Assembly (NCBI GenBank): GCA_030704615.1
Contig: JAKLZA010000278.1
Location: 95,001 to 159,000, forward strand
Length of the DNA: 64,000 nucleotides
Reading direction: 5' to 3'
Origin: Takakia lepidozioides
Lineage: Eukaryota > Streptophyta > Takakiopsida > Takakiales > Takakiaceae
This document shows positions 21,581-33,770 of the stretch, piece after piece. How positions within the stretch are numbered: the first letter of the stretch is position 1; every line of letters begins with the position of its first letter. The notes under the pieces are model-generated. The model had not been told where the DNA came from, did not search any database, and was given only the letters and a program-made list of their open reading frames with translations. The position numbers and the translations under genes are program-made.

Positions 21581-24500
21581 ATGGCTGTCGCTGCGTCTAC
21601 AGTGTCTGCCAGTCAATGTGTTCGTCGGACTACCCTGGCATTGGATCTTCCGCTTGCTCGGGTTGCGACTCGGCCTTCGCTCGTCCCGGCAAGGTCTCTC
21701 AGGTGCCTCTATTTTTTTAATATCTGTCAGCATTCGCGTCCCTACTTGTGTAACTGGTTTCTAACGTGGTGCTGTTATGAAGGTGCTATGATGTGATCAA
21801 GAAAACTGTGAGGCTTTGGTAGGAGACTATTACGAGGACATGAACATCCCGAATCAGAGAAGGTTCTATCGGCAACAAGAATTAGATGCTCAAACAGTTG
21901 GTGTCATTGCCAAATCCAACTCGATTTTCTCGGGGAGAATGTATTAGGAAATGCTACCGTCATTGCCCGGGAATTCCAAGGCCTCACCTTATGGGATTCG
22001 AGAAAGCATTCCAATTTCTTAGCTAATTGGCCTTAAAAGTTGATGTGCATTTGAGAACTACATTCCATGAGGGCCATGCTGAATACTTTTGCGCTATCCT
22101 CGAGGGGACACTGCCAAGTTCTGCAGAAACCTGAGACCACTGTGGAAGACGTCCAAGCTCGTTGGATTGGCCTTCCATTACTTCTTCTATAACAACTGCA
22201 GCAGCAATTTGCAACCGTTGAGCCCCTTTTGTGGTGTACAGAGTCTGGACTTCCTGAGCTATCAGTTGATTTGGAACACTAGTGTTGGAGGCCCATGTTC
22301 ATTATGCACTGTAGGATTGGAGAGGGAATTTTCTTTGTGACAGGATCTCATTAGTTGACAGGTAGATGAAAATCCTTGGGCATCAATCTGACTTCATTGC
22401 CCTACCTTTTCTAGGCGATTTTAAGGAGCTCACACCTGCAGTGGAAGTGGAGTCTTAGCTATGGAACTTTTGTGGACATGATCAACAATGTTCTGACAAA
22501 GATCTGTGTGCCTGTGAAGGAGATTGTCAGGCATTCACCTGAGACAAAATCAGAGGTATGGAGGAGCGAGGTCTGCACTCTCAGAATCTCCCACAATAGG
22601 TGGCAGTGCACGAGCAGAGGTGCAGTATGTTGATGGGGAAGCAGCGAAAAAACTTGTAACAGAGGAAGGCTTCTCAATCATAGATATCCGGGATACATCA
22701 CAGTACAATCGGTCACACATTCCTTCTAGTGCTCACATCCCTCTCTTCATCGACAACACAGACAATGACATTGGTGGGGTTGGTTTCTTTCTCACAACAC
22801 TGTTGTGGGTTGAATTTATGGAGCAAAGCAGTTACAGGATTGTGGTAGAGGTGTGATATGATAGTGATATTGGTGGATGTGTCACATTATATCCTTTTGA
22901 AGTTTCACATGTAAGGTAATGAAGGCGATAAAGCGTTGTCATGATCCACCGAATACTCAGCATGCATCGTGTCTAGATCTGTTCTTGTTCTACACATTGG
23001 GTTTTCCTCAACTGGAGCAATTGTTTGGGCTTCCACATGGCCTGGTGAAGAGTCTGAGAGGTGATGATCTGCCAATGCAGGAACTGTCATCAACAGGCAG
23101 TTACACTTTGGCTTTGCGGGGTTATTCTATGGGGTGGCCTTCACAAAACCCAATCCCGATTTCATTGCTACTGTGGAGAAGCAGTTCCCAAAGGACAGCA
23201 ATCTACTGCTTGTGTGCCAGGAGGGCCTAAGGTAGGCTCAGATTTCTTTCTCTCTCAGTCTGTCGGAGGTGTTGTTACTCTAGCCTAGCCTGCCCCTCTT
23301 TCTACTTGTTTCTCTCATCCTAGTAGCCTGGCAAACAGCATGTTATGAGTACATTCTCTCATCCTAATCTACTTTTTCTGTCCTATAGTTTGGGTGGTTG
23401 GTGATGTGTAAGACTATTTCATTGGTGCACCATACCTCTCTCTTAAGTCTAGCAGAGACTTAGCCAGTGTTTAACAACTGCCATCTGTGAGCATTACATA
23501 GTGCACCTTAGATTAGTTCTGCACAAGCTGTGTTGAATTACCTCTGGTAGTTAAGTGCCTCAATTCTGAGTCTAACTTCCTACTGCTGAAGGCAAGAGAG
23601 CAGGGGTACATATTGGTCAAAGGGGTGAGTGTTTAACAGCATGATTGGGATGGGCAGGTCAGGGACTGCAGCAGATAAGCTGGAGGAGTCCGGCTTCCAA
23701 AATGTGGCCTACCTGATGAATGGATTGCAGAAGGTTAAACCAGGTGGGTTGGTAGTTGCATTATCTCCGCAGTCCGGCCTTGTATTGTTCTTCTTGTCCC
23801 CGGGTGATTTGTCATTTTCTCGTATGTTCTCATGTAATACATATATTTCCATTAGTGAAATAGCAGGCCTCCATTTCCTGTGAATGGGAGAACCTGCTTT
23901 AATTGGTGAACTCCTTTGCTAAGGCAGGTGTGTGGCGAGGGGTGTAAGAACTGTTGATCGTGCTATGAAGGGCTACAGCTCTAATGGAACTCCTTGATTG
24001 ATGGTCTCCAGCTCACAGAGGCTGCCTCTTTGGGATGTTTGGCAGTATCAATCTGTAGCCTCGATTATGTTGGAAATTCAGCTACAGAAAGTAAGACTAC
24101 TATAGTGTCTAAACAGCAGAGCAGTTTTAAGGATGGTTTGAGGTCAAATCTCGGAAAGGTCACCACATTGCAAATGTATAAGCAGCTTTTAGAGATAAAG
24201 ACTCTTACACCTCATTGTTTGATGAGAACAGGAACTTTTGAAAAGGAGGGCCCAAAGGAGTTGGCGGATGCAGGCAAGGCAGGCCTGGTCACCATTCAGG
24301 GCCAATTTTTCTATTGTTCTGGGCACCATTCTTATTTGTGAGCGTCCCTTCCTGCCATTGCTGAACATCTGAGTCAGGTTGTTTTGCATGGACTTCTTGT
24401 GCCGGAATTTGAAGATATTGATATTGGTATGTTTCTATACGTTACATGTTATTGTTTATAATGGATGGGGTCTTTGATGGTTTGTGTGCTTTAAACTTGT

Positions 24501-24683
24501 GAGGTAGGAAATGAAGCCAGATATGTCATTGTGCTTGTGCCAAAGAGTTCATGAAGGACTGGCATCAGCAACCTACTAAAAAGTAAGTCGGTTTGTCGTG
24601 CTGATTGTATGTGTGCAGTGGCATTTCTCTTTTTGCAATTCTTTCCGGACCAAGCAGAGCAGCTTTTCTTCAGCAATAAATAA
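21581..24683 (+). CDS. Chloroplast-type rhodanese-like protein with C-terminal membrane segment
   Basis: Exons read from the sequence: 21581-21702, 22554-22773, 23081-23231, 23658-23743, 24232-about 24305, and a last exon 24619-24683 ending in TAA. Splice phases join cleanly for exons 2 to 5. The start MAVAASTVSASQCVRR begins a Ser/Ala/Arg-rich segment like a chloroplast transit peptide. The body holds the rhodanese fold: VQYVDGEAAKKLV, FSIIDIRDTSQYNRSHIPSS, IPLFIDNTDNDIG, LHFGFAGLFYG, NPDFIATVEKQFPKDSNLLL. The active loop is VCQEGLRSG, with the CxxxxR pattern, so the catalytic Cys is kept. After AYLMNGLQ comes GTFEKEGPKELADAG. The last exon gives AFLFLQFFPDQAEQLF, the end of a hydrophobic segment, suggesting thylakoid anchoring. 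It resembles plant single-domain STR9-11/14 proteins. Rhodaneses transfer sulfur; a specific substrate cannot be told. The exon between 24305 and 24619 is unresolved. No break was seen in the core. Confidence 0.85.
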
Positions 24684-26421
24684 GGCTATGCACACCAGCG
24701 GGGATCTTGCTCTTATCCTAGCCTTCTATAAGGCTAATCACCACAGCTACCCATTTCTTGTCAAACACTGATCAATCAATCTTATCCTCAAGTGAGGCAA
24801 GTAATTGCCCTGCTATTCAGTGCCATGCAGGTCACCTCAGATGTGTGGAATATTTGTTCTTGATGGTTGTTACCTGTTCCCTGTCAACTCTTGCAGCTCT
24901 ACATTATTTCTTCCTCACCCCTACCTTTGTGATCTGTTCATATGGAGCAGCTTCCACCTATCTACGGTCACTGGCATGAGATTATGTTGCAGGATTTTGA
25001 AGTTCTCTTGTTCTGATCAGCAAAATTGTTTTGGGTAATGACTGGGCTGGACAGCTTACATGACGATTGAGTGAAAAGAAAGGCAAGCCCAGTCTTATGC
25101 AAAGTGTAGTTTCAGCAAGTCCCGTCACTTAATTGAAGGAAGTAGAAGTCCCAAGCATTTGAAATAACTTGTAACCAGTGATACCGAATGTGCATGATAG
25201 GTTTTTCATGATCAGCTGAAGGTGGTAGAGTTCAGTACTACTGACGGAAATGAGTAAATGAACACAGCTCGCAGAATGTTGTAGTCGTCGATGGCCTGTA
25301 TCCATGTGTGTTTGATGTCTTCACACTTCTTCTCTCTGGAATGTCATATCATCTCTAGGGTTGATAAAATTCAAGAGTTATTAAGGTTAAAAGCCGAAAT
25401 GCTTCATTGCAATTCCAGTGAAGGTTATCAACCTGGCAAATCTTGGTTTTGAGGAAGCTCAAAAAGCTCTCTCAGAACACTATCCATAAGGCACAGTCTA
25501 TTCCCTGGCAGGAAGGCCTGCTATTTGGCTTGAGGCCCCTGCAGAGGTGGCATATAATCTTATGAAGAGATCGTCATGAATGTGGGTGGGAAGAACTCCA
25601 CTTGTTGTTGGTCCGGTGTATAGCTCAGCAACACTCTGCTCCAACTCTAGACTTAAGATATCAGGGTGTGCCTTCCAATGTGTAGGGATGAAGTGCAGGT
25701 GTGCTGTGTGCTCCTAAACCTGTTGAGCTTAGGTGGTAGAATGAAGATGACAAAATGTCGAACTACTCTATTTTAGACATTCGAGACATTTGTTGTGAGA
25801 CTCCTATCAAGAGCTCAACTCCTCCCACTTATCTACGTTGTAGTCTGTCCAATAGTAACATATGGTGCCTGCACCGGTTGACCTCTGGCCTCTTGCATAA
25901 TGCTTTGCAAATGAGGTGATTCTGAGTCTTGATAGAACATGTCATTAAATGAAAAAGTTTTTCCATGTTTAATTCTAGTGCGTTTTTAAATGAGATACAA
26001 TAGTTCCTGAAGTGGTTGTACTCAAAGAACCATTTAGAATACACTTCCATTTTTGGGCCCTCCAAGGTACATTGTTTTTTGATTTGAAAGACAAGTCTAC
26101 AGGTAGAGTAGCTTCCAATCAAGTCACTTCTTAATGCTACAGGATGCTGAGTTGCAGTGGCTCAGGCAACATGGTGAAGTCAATATTGACTACCAACACT
26201 GGCAATGGGACCCCCTTGACCAGGACAATGGTCCCCATATTTTCTATTTGCTATTGCCAAATGAGGTGGGAGATACTGTCCTTCAACCCTCCTTCCTCTC
26301 AACTTAAGTCGGAATAGTGTTCTCAGTGATTTCTAGCCATGCACTTGTGCCTCATGGTCTATTTGTTCTCTTACGCTTCACCCCTACCCCTTTCACCTTG
26401 GTCTCCGTAGATTTTATCACC
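24684..26421. other. Unassigned interval with isolated exon-like pieces
   Basis: A few plus-strand segments look coding but match no family I know. They include VINLANLGFEEAQKALSEHY near 25425-25485, RPAIWLEAPAEVAYNLMKR near 25515-25570, and a 41-residue piece at about 26142-26265 (LQDAELQWLRQHGEVNIDYQ, then HWQWDPLDQDNG and FYLLLPNE) followed by a GTGGGA donor. The last has amino-acid composition like a real exon. They could be parts of a second plus-strand gene whose other exons I could not find, or decayed gene fragments. Confidence 0.3.
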
Positions 26422-29400
26422 TCAAATAAGTGCAACAGCATATCCTTCATACTTGCCCTTCGGTTTTTTCTCAAAATTCCAAGCAACTTCAATGACATAG
26501 CGGCCACTAGGATTGTACTCCTCCACCTCTGAGAGTGCATCTGTTACAGTTTTGAGGACCTCAGGACCCAAATCTGTTTTCAGCTTCACAAACCTCTCAT
26601 CATCATAATTGAAACGGCGCTGCAGAACATCACCAAAGCAGTTTCGTTAAGATGCATTTACAGGCAGAAGAGTGGACATCAAACGTTAATGTTTAGGATT
26701 TAACAGCTTCACCCTAACATGAGCACAGTAAAAATGAAACCTGTTCTCGAAAAGAGAGTATCAAAGGGAACATACCTCAAATTTGCCATTCCCCACTTCT
26801 ACTGTTTTGTATGGTACAAAATCATGGTCCCTCAAGAGTGTATCCCACTCACTGGTGGCTAACTGCATACAATATTCCCAGCCATTTTTGTCGAACTTGT
26901 ACTTTTGCTGACAGGGAATCTGCCATGGCTGTGTGTTAAGGTCGCCTGCAAGTTTGATTGCTAACTTATTTGCACAGCCATATTTTTTCAAAATCTGCAG
27001 ACATGTGGGCATTTCACATGTGTAAGTTGCAACCCTATTCTGGATCTGCCATCCACCATAGACTGATCAACACAGGAACTAATAATGCAGCAGATGCCGA
27101 TTGGTTCCCCCATGCAGCAGTGCCAGGGGTAACAAAAGTGATTCTTGATGTGAAAACCAAATTTACATGGTTTAAGGGAGTGTTCACTCACAGTAACAGC
27201 CACCTTTCGGGCCTCTTCCAATTCATTGGTGATTTCCCGCTCCTTCGTTGTTAGAACGTTCACCAAGTCGTTTTGATCATCTACTACCTCCTCTTTGTGG
27301 ATTTGAGCTGCTCTTCAAGCTCCTGAATTTGTCTTTTGTGTTCTTCAATGTCTTTAACGGCTTCCCTGCCCTTCTCAATCTCCAACATCTCAGCAACCCG
27401 CTGACTCTCTAGCTCACGCGTTTGTTTGGCAGCCAGTTTCTTCCGTTGCCCTTGCATCTGCATCTCCAACTTCTTGCACTCTTCCTGCAGTTATTTGTCC
27501 GGAAAGAGTTCTAAATCAATGCTAGGATGTGAAGGCCGCTCATAGTCCCATTGGTGCAATCTAGTTGACCAAGTTTTACCTTGGAGGTTTGCAAGGCCCT
27601 ACATATGCAACCCTGTCTGGGTAGACCCTTTAATTCTTTGAACAAAGGTTGATATTTGGTGTGATCCACCAGGCTGTTTATTGGAAGCTGCCCCTGCATA
27701 CACCCATATGGAGAGGCTAGGAAAGGAAGTGAGACATGAGAGCATACCTCATGCTTCTTTATCAGCTGCTTTTGCTGCATTTGCTGCTGCTTATGTTTCT
27801 CTGCCTGTTGGGTCACCATCTCCAATTTTCCTTTGTGCCTACGACAATCGAGCAACCATATAATCCCTCTCATGGCTACAATCGAGCATCAGGAATGAGC
27901 AGGTGAAGAAAGATCGCAAAACATTTAACGGTTGCACGTTTTATGGTAAAATGACTGACCCCACCAAACACATTTTGCCACACAAATACGCAAGTTACCT
28001 CTTTTCTTTCTGTGGCATGGTGTATTCGCTCAGCCTCATTCTGTTGTTTCATCAGCTTCTCTGTCTCCTGTAGCTGTTCACACTGGAGTTCTAGATCCTT
28101 CATTTTTCCTTCCAAGGAGCGACGATGCTCCAGCATGGCATGGTTGTGGATCTCTGCAGCCCTCTGAGCTGATGCCTGTAACTCCATGCTCTGTGTAACC
28201 CCACACCATGCCATGTTTCAATAAAGTCATGCAGCCCTTGCAACAGTGAGTCCCATAGTTTCTATCTGGTAGAATTTGGTCTAAGCGAAGCCTGGTTCTG
28301 ACATGCATTTCTATGGAGACACTGCCAGGAAAGTAAAGTTTTTGACGGTGACCAAGCTGCTGGAGATCTGAGTCACACAAACACATGTACAATGAAAAAG
28401 GAAAAAATCCAAAGAGATCCACATTGCCACATACCGCCGACAGAACCCTCATTGCAGCTTACTTCTTTTCAAATCGTTTCCAAAGAGGTTCTCTCGAGGT
28501 CCACCAATTCAGAATTAAGTACCAGAGAACTTCCAAGGTGTTACCTGCCTCAATTGTGTTAAGCACCTTCCAAGTCAACACTTTGTACAAAAAGAGCTTA
28601 AGATCTGGCCAGCACACATTAAGAGCACTCAATTTCTTGTTTCCAATCTAGGCCAAAGGCAGCTGCCTCAAGGCTTAGCCAGAGATTGTATTTCCTCGGC
28701 CACTGCCACTAGAAGGGGTTTATGGTACGTGAACACTGTCTAAGAGAGTGGGATCCTGGTGGCTTAAGCCCACTGGCTGTGACAGGGAGTCAATTGAACT
28801 CTTGAGCTTCTGGTGATTGGAAATATCCAATATTGGGTGGCATGTCTGACTCACCTAGCTTGTGCTTTTGCTCCAGCGTGGCCTTCTCTCTCTCGTTCTG
28901 CTTCCAATCGCACATTTTCAACGTCTGTTACAATGTTTTGGAGCTCAACAAATTTTCTGTGAGAAGCCTGTATACGCTCCTCCCTCTTGTCCACCGCCTC
29001 CTTTAGATTCTGACATTGCTGCTGCAGCTTCCTCTCGTTTTCCCTGTTCATCATAGCTGCGCTCTTGAAGTCGCTTCTGCAAATAAGCTGATATCTCCTT
29101 GTCACCAAGCTCCACCAGGTCCTGATGAAAGTAACTTGGATTTAATATGCAATTCCAGTACGTCTTTCTGAATGCATTTCTAGACAGCCTGAGATCCTTT
29201 TGACTTCATGCACTATGGCGACTTCCGGAATGAGCATCCTTCATAGATCTTAAGACGAACCTGCTTTGTGACTTGCCACCCATAGAGATTTTTATCCGAT
29301 TTCTTGGTTGTCCCTCAACCAGTCCTTGCGACCATGATCAACCTCCATAAAACTTCTCTCAAAAGCTTCGGCATCCCAAGGCATCCTCATCACTCCCGAA

Positions 29401-30080
29401 TGTAATCAGCGCTTTGCCCATATGGCCATTGCGATCATAAAGTACGACCACAGCATGTGGTTTGTAGTCTGGAACAGCAAGTCATGAAGCCTTGAGCCAC
29501 GGATAGACTCAGACTTGAAGAGGAGCTGCCAGTGCCTAGGTAGCTACACAGTATTCTACATCACAAACTGGCGGCGAAAGTAACAAAATCGTTCATGTAA
29601 GTCAAGAGAGCCACTACCTTGGGATAGAAATTTTACCTTGAATTTCTCTCTTATCTCAGCATTTCCCGGACCTGTCCGGAACCCACTCTCTAGCCGTTCA
29701 CTGTTCTCGATATTCATTAGGATGCCCATCCACGGGTGCACCAGCAAATTCTCCTTCTCTATTCTTCGGGGCACCCTCTGCAAAAGTCGCACCTCCCGCT
29801 CTGCTTGGGGAACAGCCTGCTTGGCAAGGTCCTTCTCTAAGTACCTTTTCAAGGCGCGGTGATTTCCAGTAGCTTCCGGACCTCTCTTCCCCTTACTCAC
29901 ATCAGTCGCATGTGCGTGTATCTCTTTGTACCGATACTCCTGCTTCTTCTTACCAGGAGAGAATGGGCATCTGTAGGTACCATTGGTATTTACCACCCTT
30001 TTGTACCCTGCCCGGATATCCTTGAGGGCCTCCACCTCATATTGTTCAATCTCCTCATCAGAGCCCTCATCATCAGACAT
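26422..30080 (-). pseudogene. FDM/IDN2-like XS-XH domain protein (RNA-directed DNA methylation), possibly frameshifted
   Basis: Plant FDM/IDN2 proteins bind double-stranded RNA and act in RNA-directed DNA methylation. Domains on the minus strand, in order: acidic start MSDDEGSDEEIEQYEVEAL (30080); zf-XS at about 29985-29830 (TYRCPFSPGKKKQEYRYKEI, HA..VSKG, HRALKRYLEKDL); XS domain from LLVHPWMGILMNI, continued in exon 29471-29300 (YKPHAVVVLYDRNGHMGKAL, FERSFMEVDHGRKDW) and NLYGWQVTKQ; coiled coil in exons at 29108-28860, 28191-27999, 27832-27747 and 27488-27207; XH domain at 26999-26777 (AGDLNTQPWQIPCQQKY) and 26619-26422 (VEEYNPSGRYVIEVAWNFEK). The TGA lies at 26424-26422. The usual second Cys of the zf-XS (CPFC) is Ser here. 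Frame breaks occur in XS (twice), in the coiled coil at about 29050 and at 27300. Either the gene has decayed or the sequence has indel errors. Confidence 0.85.
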
Positions 30081-30245
30081 TATCTCTGCGGCACAAGTGG
30101 CACACCAACATCAAAGATCAGTTCCTCGGCTTTGAAGCAACAATCTGTACTGGGGAAGAGGGCTGCAGCAGCAGTCCTGATATCGATAGTAACATGCTTT
30201 CTCTAGTTTTATTTGGTTGCAAGCTCTTCAATTAACACTCACTTA

Positions 30246-30780
30246 CCTGTACATAACTGTATTGCAGTTGCCTCTGCCTGGTCCATTTCTTGCTGAATTA
30301 TGTCCTTGTCAGCACCAAGAGGACAAATGTAACCAGGTATGTTATATGCATGCACAGCAGAGATGACACGAGCATCGCTCAAATTAAACGGATAGAACTG
30401 TATTTGCTTAAGATGTTTTCCAGTGGAAGGAATTAAATTGCATTAAACACTTCCAATCGCAATGTGGAAATACCAGAGAGTAGAACCTGCAAAGGTGATG
30501 CGATTGTTTTCACAACACGTCCCGCTTGCAATCTTTCAGAGAAAACACCCTTGGAAGAATCCGCAATGCAGCAATCCCGACAACCAAGGCGCAGACGTTG
30601 CAATTTGAAAACCAAGCGAGCACTTGCAAGAACAAGGAGACACCCTCTGAAACGCGGTAGTCTGGGAGATTGTGGAGATGGAAGAAGGGTGATGGGTAGA
30701 GAGAGAGGAGAGACTGGAGCTCCAGTTACTTGTAAGAAGGGCCACCAGACTCTCCCTCTCTCGTTCCTTCCTCGGTGCAC
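30246..30780 (-). CDS. Upstream exons: N-terminal extension of the FDM-like gene or a small separate gene
   Basis: One clean exon (about 30425-30246) reads GKHLKQIQFYPFNLSDARVI, then AYNIPGYICPLGADKDIIQQ and MDQAEATAIQLCTG, ending at a strong GTAAGTGA donor. Upstream, 30780-30490 is Ser/Arg/Leu-rich (RGCLLVLASARLVFKLQRLR), like an organelle targeting sequence, ending near a CAG|GTTCTA donor. Downstream two outcomes are possible. Splicing to an acceptor at 30084 (GCCGCAG|AG) would join this exon in frame to MSDDEG of the FDM-like gene. Splicing earlier gives a protein ending DVGVPLVPQR, whose TAA overlaps the FDM ATG (TAATG). I do not recognise the exon's family. Confidence 0.4.
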
Positions 30781-31880
30781 GAGACACTCTCATGACCCGC
30801 GGTTCGGATCCTAACCCTGGTTAAAGTATTGGTCCCGTCATCTGCTGCCCCTTCCCTCCTTTGAGTGCTCTGGGAAGTGGTTGTGGGTTCAATCCACTGA
30901 TTGGTGTCACAGAGGTGTCCACCTTCCTGCTGGAAGGCAGTAGCCCTTGGGGTCAAGAGACACCATAATTGCGCTTCCTCATATCTCTCTCTGCTTGGAG
31001 GTGCTCTCTGTGAGAGAGACGTTGCAAGTTGAAGTCATGGAGAAAATGGTCAAAGGGTGTGTTGTGCCGAGTTATGTCCCTTATGTTTGCCAAAGCAAGA
31101 GAGCATCACCGTTTAGGCTTGTTACATGTGATGGTCAGTTGCCATGTAGTATGGCACCTATTTTTTTTTATTTTTTTTTAATTAACATATCAGTTTTTTA
31201 CTTTTTTACTAACCGCCGGTTCGGATTACAAATTTTGGAAATCTAATACCAGCCGGTTCAAGTTATTAAACAATTTTAATATTTTCATACCCGTCGGTTA
31301 TCAATAGTGTAAGAAATTTTGAACTTACAGGTTATCAATAGCTCCGTTTTGTTTGTTTTGTTTTGTTTCTTGTTTTTTTCTTAATTTTAAAATAATAATT
31401 ACTATTTTTTTAAATTTTAGATAACAGGGACGGAGCCCTGAGAACTTTATTAAATGATTATTTAAGGGAAAAAAAATTAAAACCCTTTAAATGCCCACAG
31501 GTTGCCATAAGGCATAACACACGGAGGACCGTGCAGGATAGGTTCGGGACCATAACCGAGAGAGGACTCTCGAATGAACTGCATTTAGAACCCACAGGGA
31601 CTCGATGCCTTTTCTAAAACTAGAGGACCTTGGTAAGATCCGCCAGAAACCATTATCCGTAACGGAGGTAGGACTGGACCTACGATAGTGGACAAAACTG
31701 AGAACAGGGAAGCAAAAGGATGGTGAGGGTGCATGGAGGAGGCTGGGAGAGCGGGAGAATAGCAGGACGAATCTCTGATGGCTAATTGCTTGCCCTGGAG
31801 AGCACCAAGAGTCTATCTGTGGAAATGAAGACGAGTTGTTGAACCTGCTCTAATATGCCTCCAATTTATCTCTGTTCTGT
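30781..31880. other. Intergenic DNA with an A/T-rich tract and probable LINE 3' end
   Basis: No gene recognised. T-runs at about 31161-31185 (an A-rich tail on the minus strand) could mark the 3' end of the LINE that lies at 31.9-33.75 kb. The stretch 31.25-31.48 kb is AT-rich. The stretch 31.5-31.85 kb has mixed composition, and I see no motif in it. Confidence 0.4.
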
Positions 31881-33750
31881 CAAATTATGGGGAGGCTGAA
31901 GAGGTGACTCCTACTTCCTTGCCAACAGGAGGGGATTGAATCTGCCCAAAGACAGGTGAGGCAAATGAGTCCGTGCTTGCCCCATGTTGCTCTGAAGGTA
32001 TGGATGAGAGAGGGTTGTCTTTGTGGCTTCCTCTTGACTGTTGCACATAGCACTGCCCAAGCTTTTTTAGCAGCAACAATAAGATCAAAGAACACCATAG
32101 AAAGAATAGCTGAAGCAGATGTGTTCTCATTGTCTAGAGCCCAGGCACATCGTCTTTTCCATAGGTTCCAGAGGACGGAACTACGCAGAGCATCAAATAC
32201 CGAGCAGTGGGAGGCAATTGTTTTGAGTCAGACTGTAGTTGAGAAGGATAGCTACTGGATCAGCAGGCATTTGGTCCCAAGTCCTGTAGAAGGAACATAC
32301 CAATGGCCAAATCTTTGATGGGGCCAGGCAGTGTAGCAGACAATGCTCCAAAGTTTCTAGCAATTGGTTGTTGCAACATCTACAGAGCAGAGCCTCAGGG
32401 AAGTTCAATAGTGTGGCCCACTTTAAGCACCCTATTAGCTACCTGCCATAAGAAGGCACTTAATTTCGCCGGTTTCGACTTGCTCCAGACAACTGACCAT
32501 ATATCTTTCCAGTTCTCTTGATCAAAGTTCACATGGCTCCATTTTGTATCCCATTTGGAGTTTAGAGGCCTAGCAGCCAGCATTGCCCTATATCCCTTCT
32601 TTGCCGTATATGAAAAGAAGGGCTCTAGCTCCTCCTCAAAAGACCAAGACCCTTCCGCCGGGTCCAATTGGAGGCCGGAGGCTATATCCGAATTCCCCAT
32701 CAGGATAAAAGCCTGTGTCTTGAGCCAAGCAAGAATGGAGGTACCCATGGTGCCTTGGGGTTGAAGGGTTTACCCGGGTCCGACCATTGACAGATCCGGA
32801 CAGGGCAGTACTGGCTGCAGTACGAGCTGGTGAGGATATAGGGCTAGCTGTGATGAGCGAGAGGCATCCAGTTGTGCCATCAGCCTGGAATGAGAACCCT
32901 GAAATGGTGGAGATTGTGACATCTGAAATATAGAGAATATGGTTGGGAATGGAAGAGTCAGGCAAAATCCACTGATGAGGACTAGGGAGTCCAGGGCCGT
33001 CTTTAAGAATCTGCTTCCAGGAGTCAGGTATTGATTGAATTATGTGGTTTATGCCCCAACGTAGGCGGAGGGTTCCTAAAGCTTTGCTGAAGGGATTGCG
33101 GAGTGCTAAACCATAGGTCTTTAATCGAGAAAAACCTTCTTGACTCCCACACCGCCCAACGCTTTGCTGCCCGACGTTCATCCCTATCCGGGTTTCGAAG
33201 ATTTAGAAAGAGGCTTTGTCTTTGAGTTTCTTGAAAGGTGGTTGGCTGCAGTTTTCTAAGAAAGGGCCTGAGGCTGCTCCATGATCTCCAGATGGAAGAC
33301 CATAGGGGGGAGCCTGCGGATTTGTGACCAAACCCTTGGACAATCCAGCGAGTAGATTGTGACCAGAGGATTGAGGTCGATGGCGAGGAGGAGCAGATGG
33401 ATGGGGTGACCATGAATTTCCACCAGCCTCCCTCTGGTCCTAGGTATCTTGGGAGCCACTTACCTAAAAGCGCTTTGATTTGAGTCTATGGGTCAAGGAC
33501 ACCTAAGCCGCCCATCTTTTTGGGAAGGCAAATCTGTTCCCAAGAGACCTGTGGCTTTTTGTTCTGGGTAGTAGAGGCAGCCCCCCAGATGAAGTTCCTG
33601 ATCAACCTTGTAATCTCCTTAATTATTTTGTTGTTGGCCCCCATGTAGACGCAAAATACCAGATGCCCCGCTAGGATGATTTGATTGGCAACCAGGGCTC
33701 TTCATCGATGGAAAGATGGCACGAGCCCCAGTAAGAAAGCTAGTGCTTGA
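31880..33750 (-). mobile_element. L1-like LINE, 3' half of ORF2
   Basis: Reading the minus strand: ALVANQIILAGHLVFCVYMG then NNKIIKEITRLIRNFIWGA and CLPKKMGGLGVLDP (about 33690-33490), the region just after the reverse transcriptase in plant L1 elements. Then GKWLPRYLGPEGGWWKF (33450) and SPLWSSIWRSW. The zf-RVT zinc-binding domain follows: KWSHVNFDQENWKDIWSVVW, KPAKLSAFLWQVANRVL, then LCRCCNNQLLETLEHCLLHC (about 32540-32270). The tail MVFFDLIVAAKKAWAV ends near 31.9 kb. The catalytic reverse transcriptase (YxDD) is absent, so it is 5'-truncated near 33.75 kb, next to the Ty3 LTR-like sequence. Several frameshifts and a stop (after GVLDP) show that it is dead. Confidence 0.85.
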
Positions 33751-33770
33751 GTCTTTTCACCGTGGCTTGT

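Noticed and set aside
29990-30080. SGS3 rather than FDM/IDN2 for the XS-domain gene
   Set aside because: An XH domain is present at the C-terminus, which SGS3 lacks; the zf-XS, XS, coiled-coil, XH order is that of FDM/IDN2.
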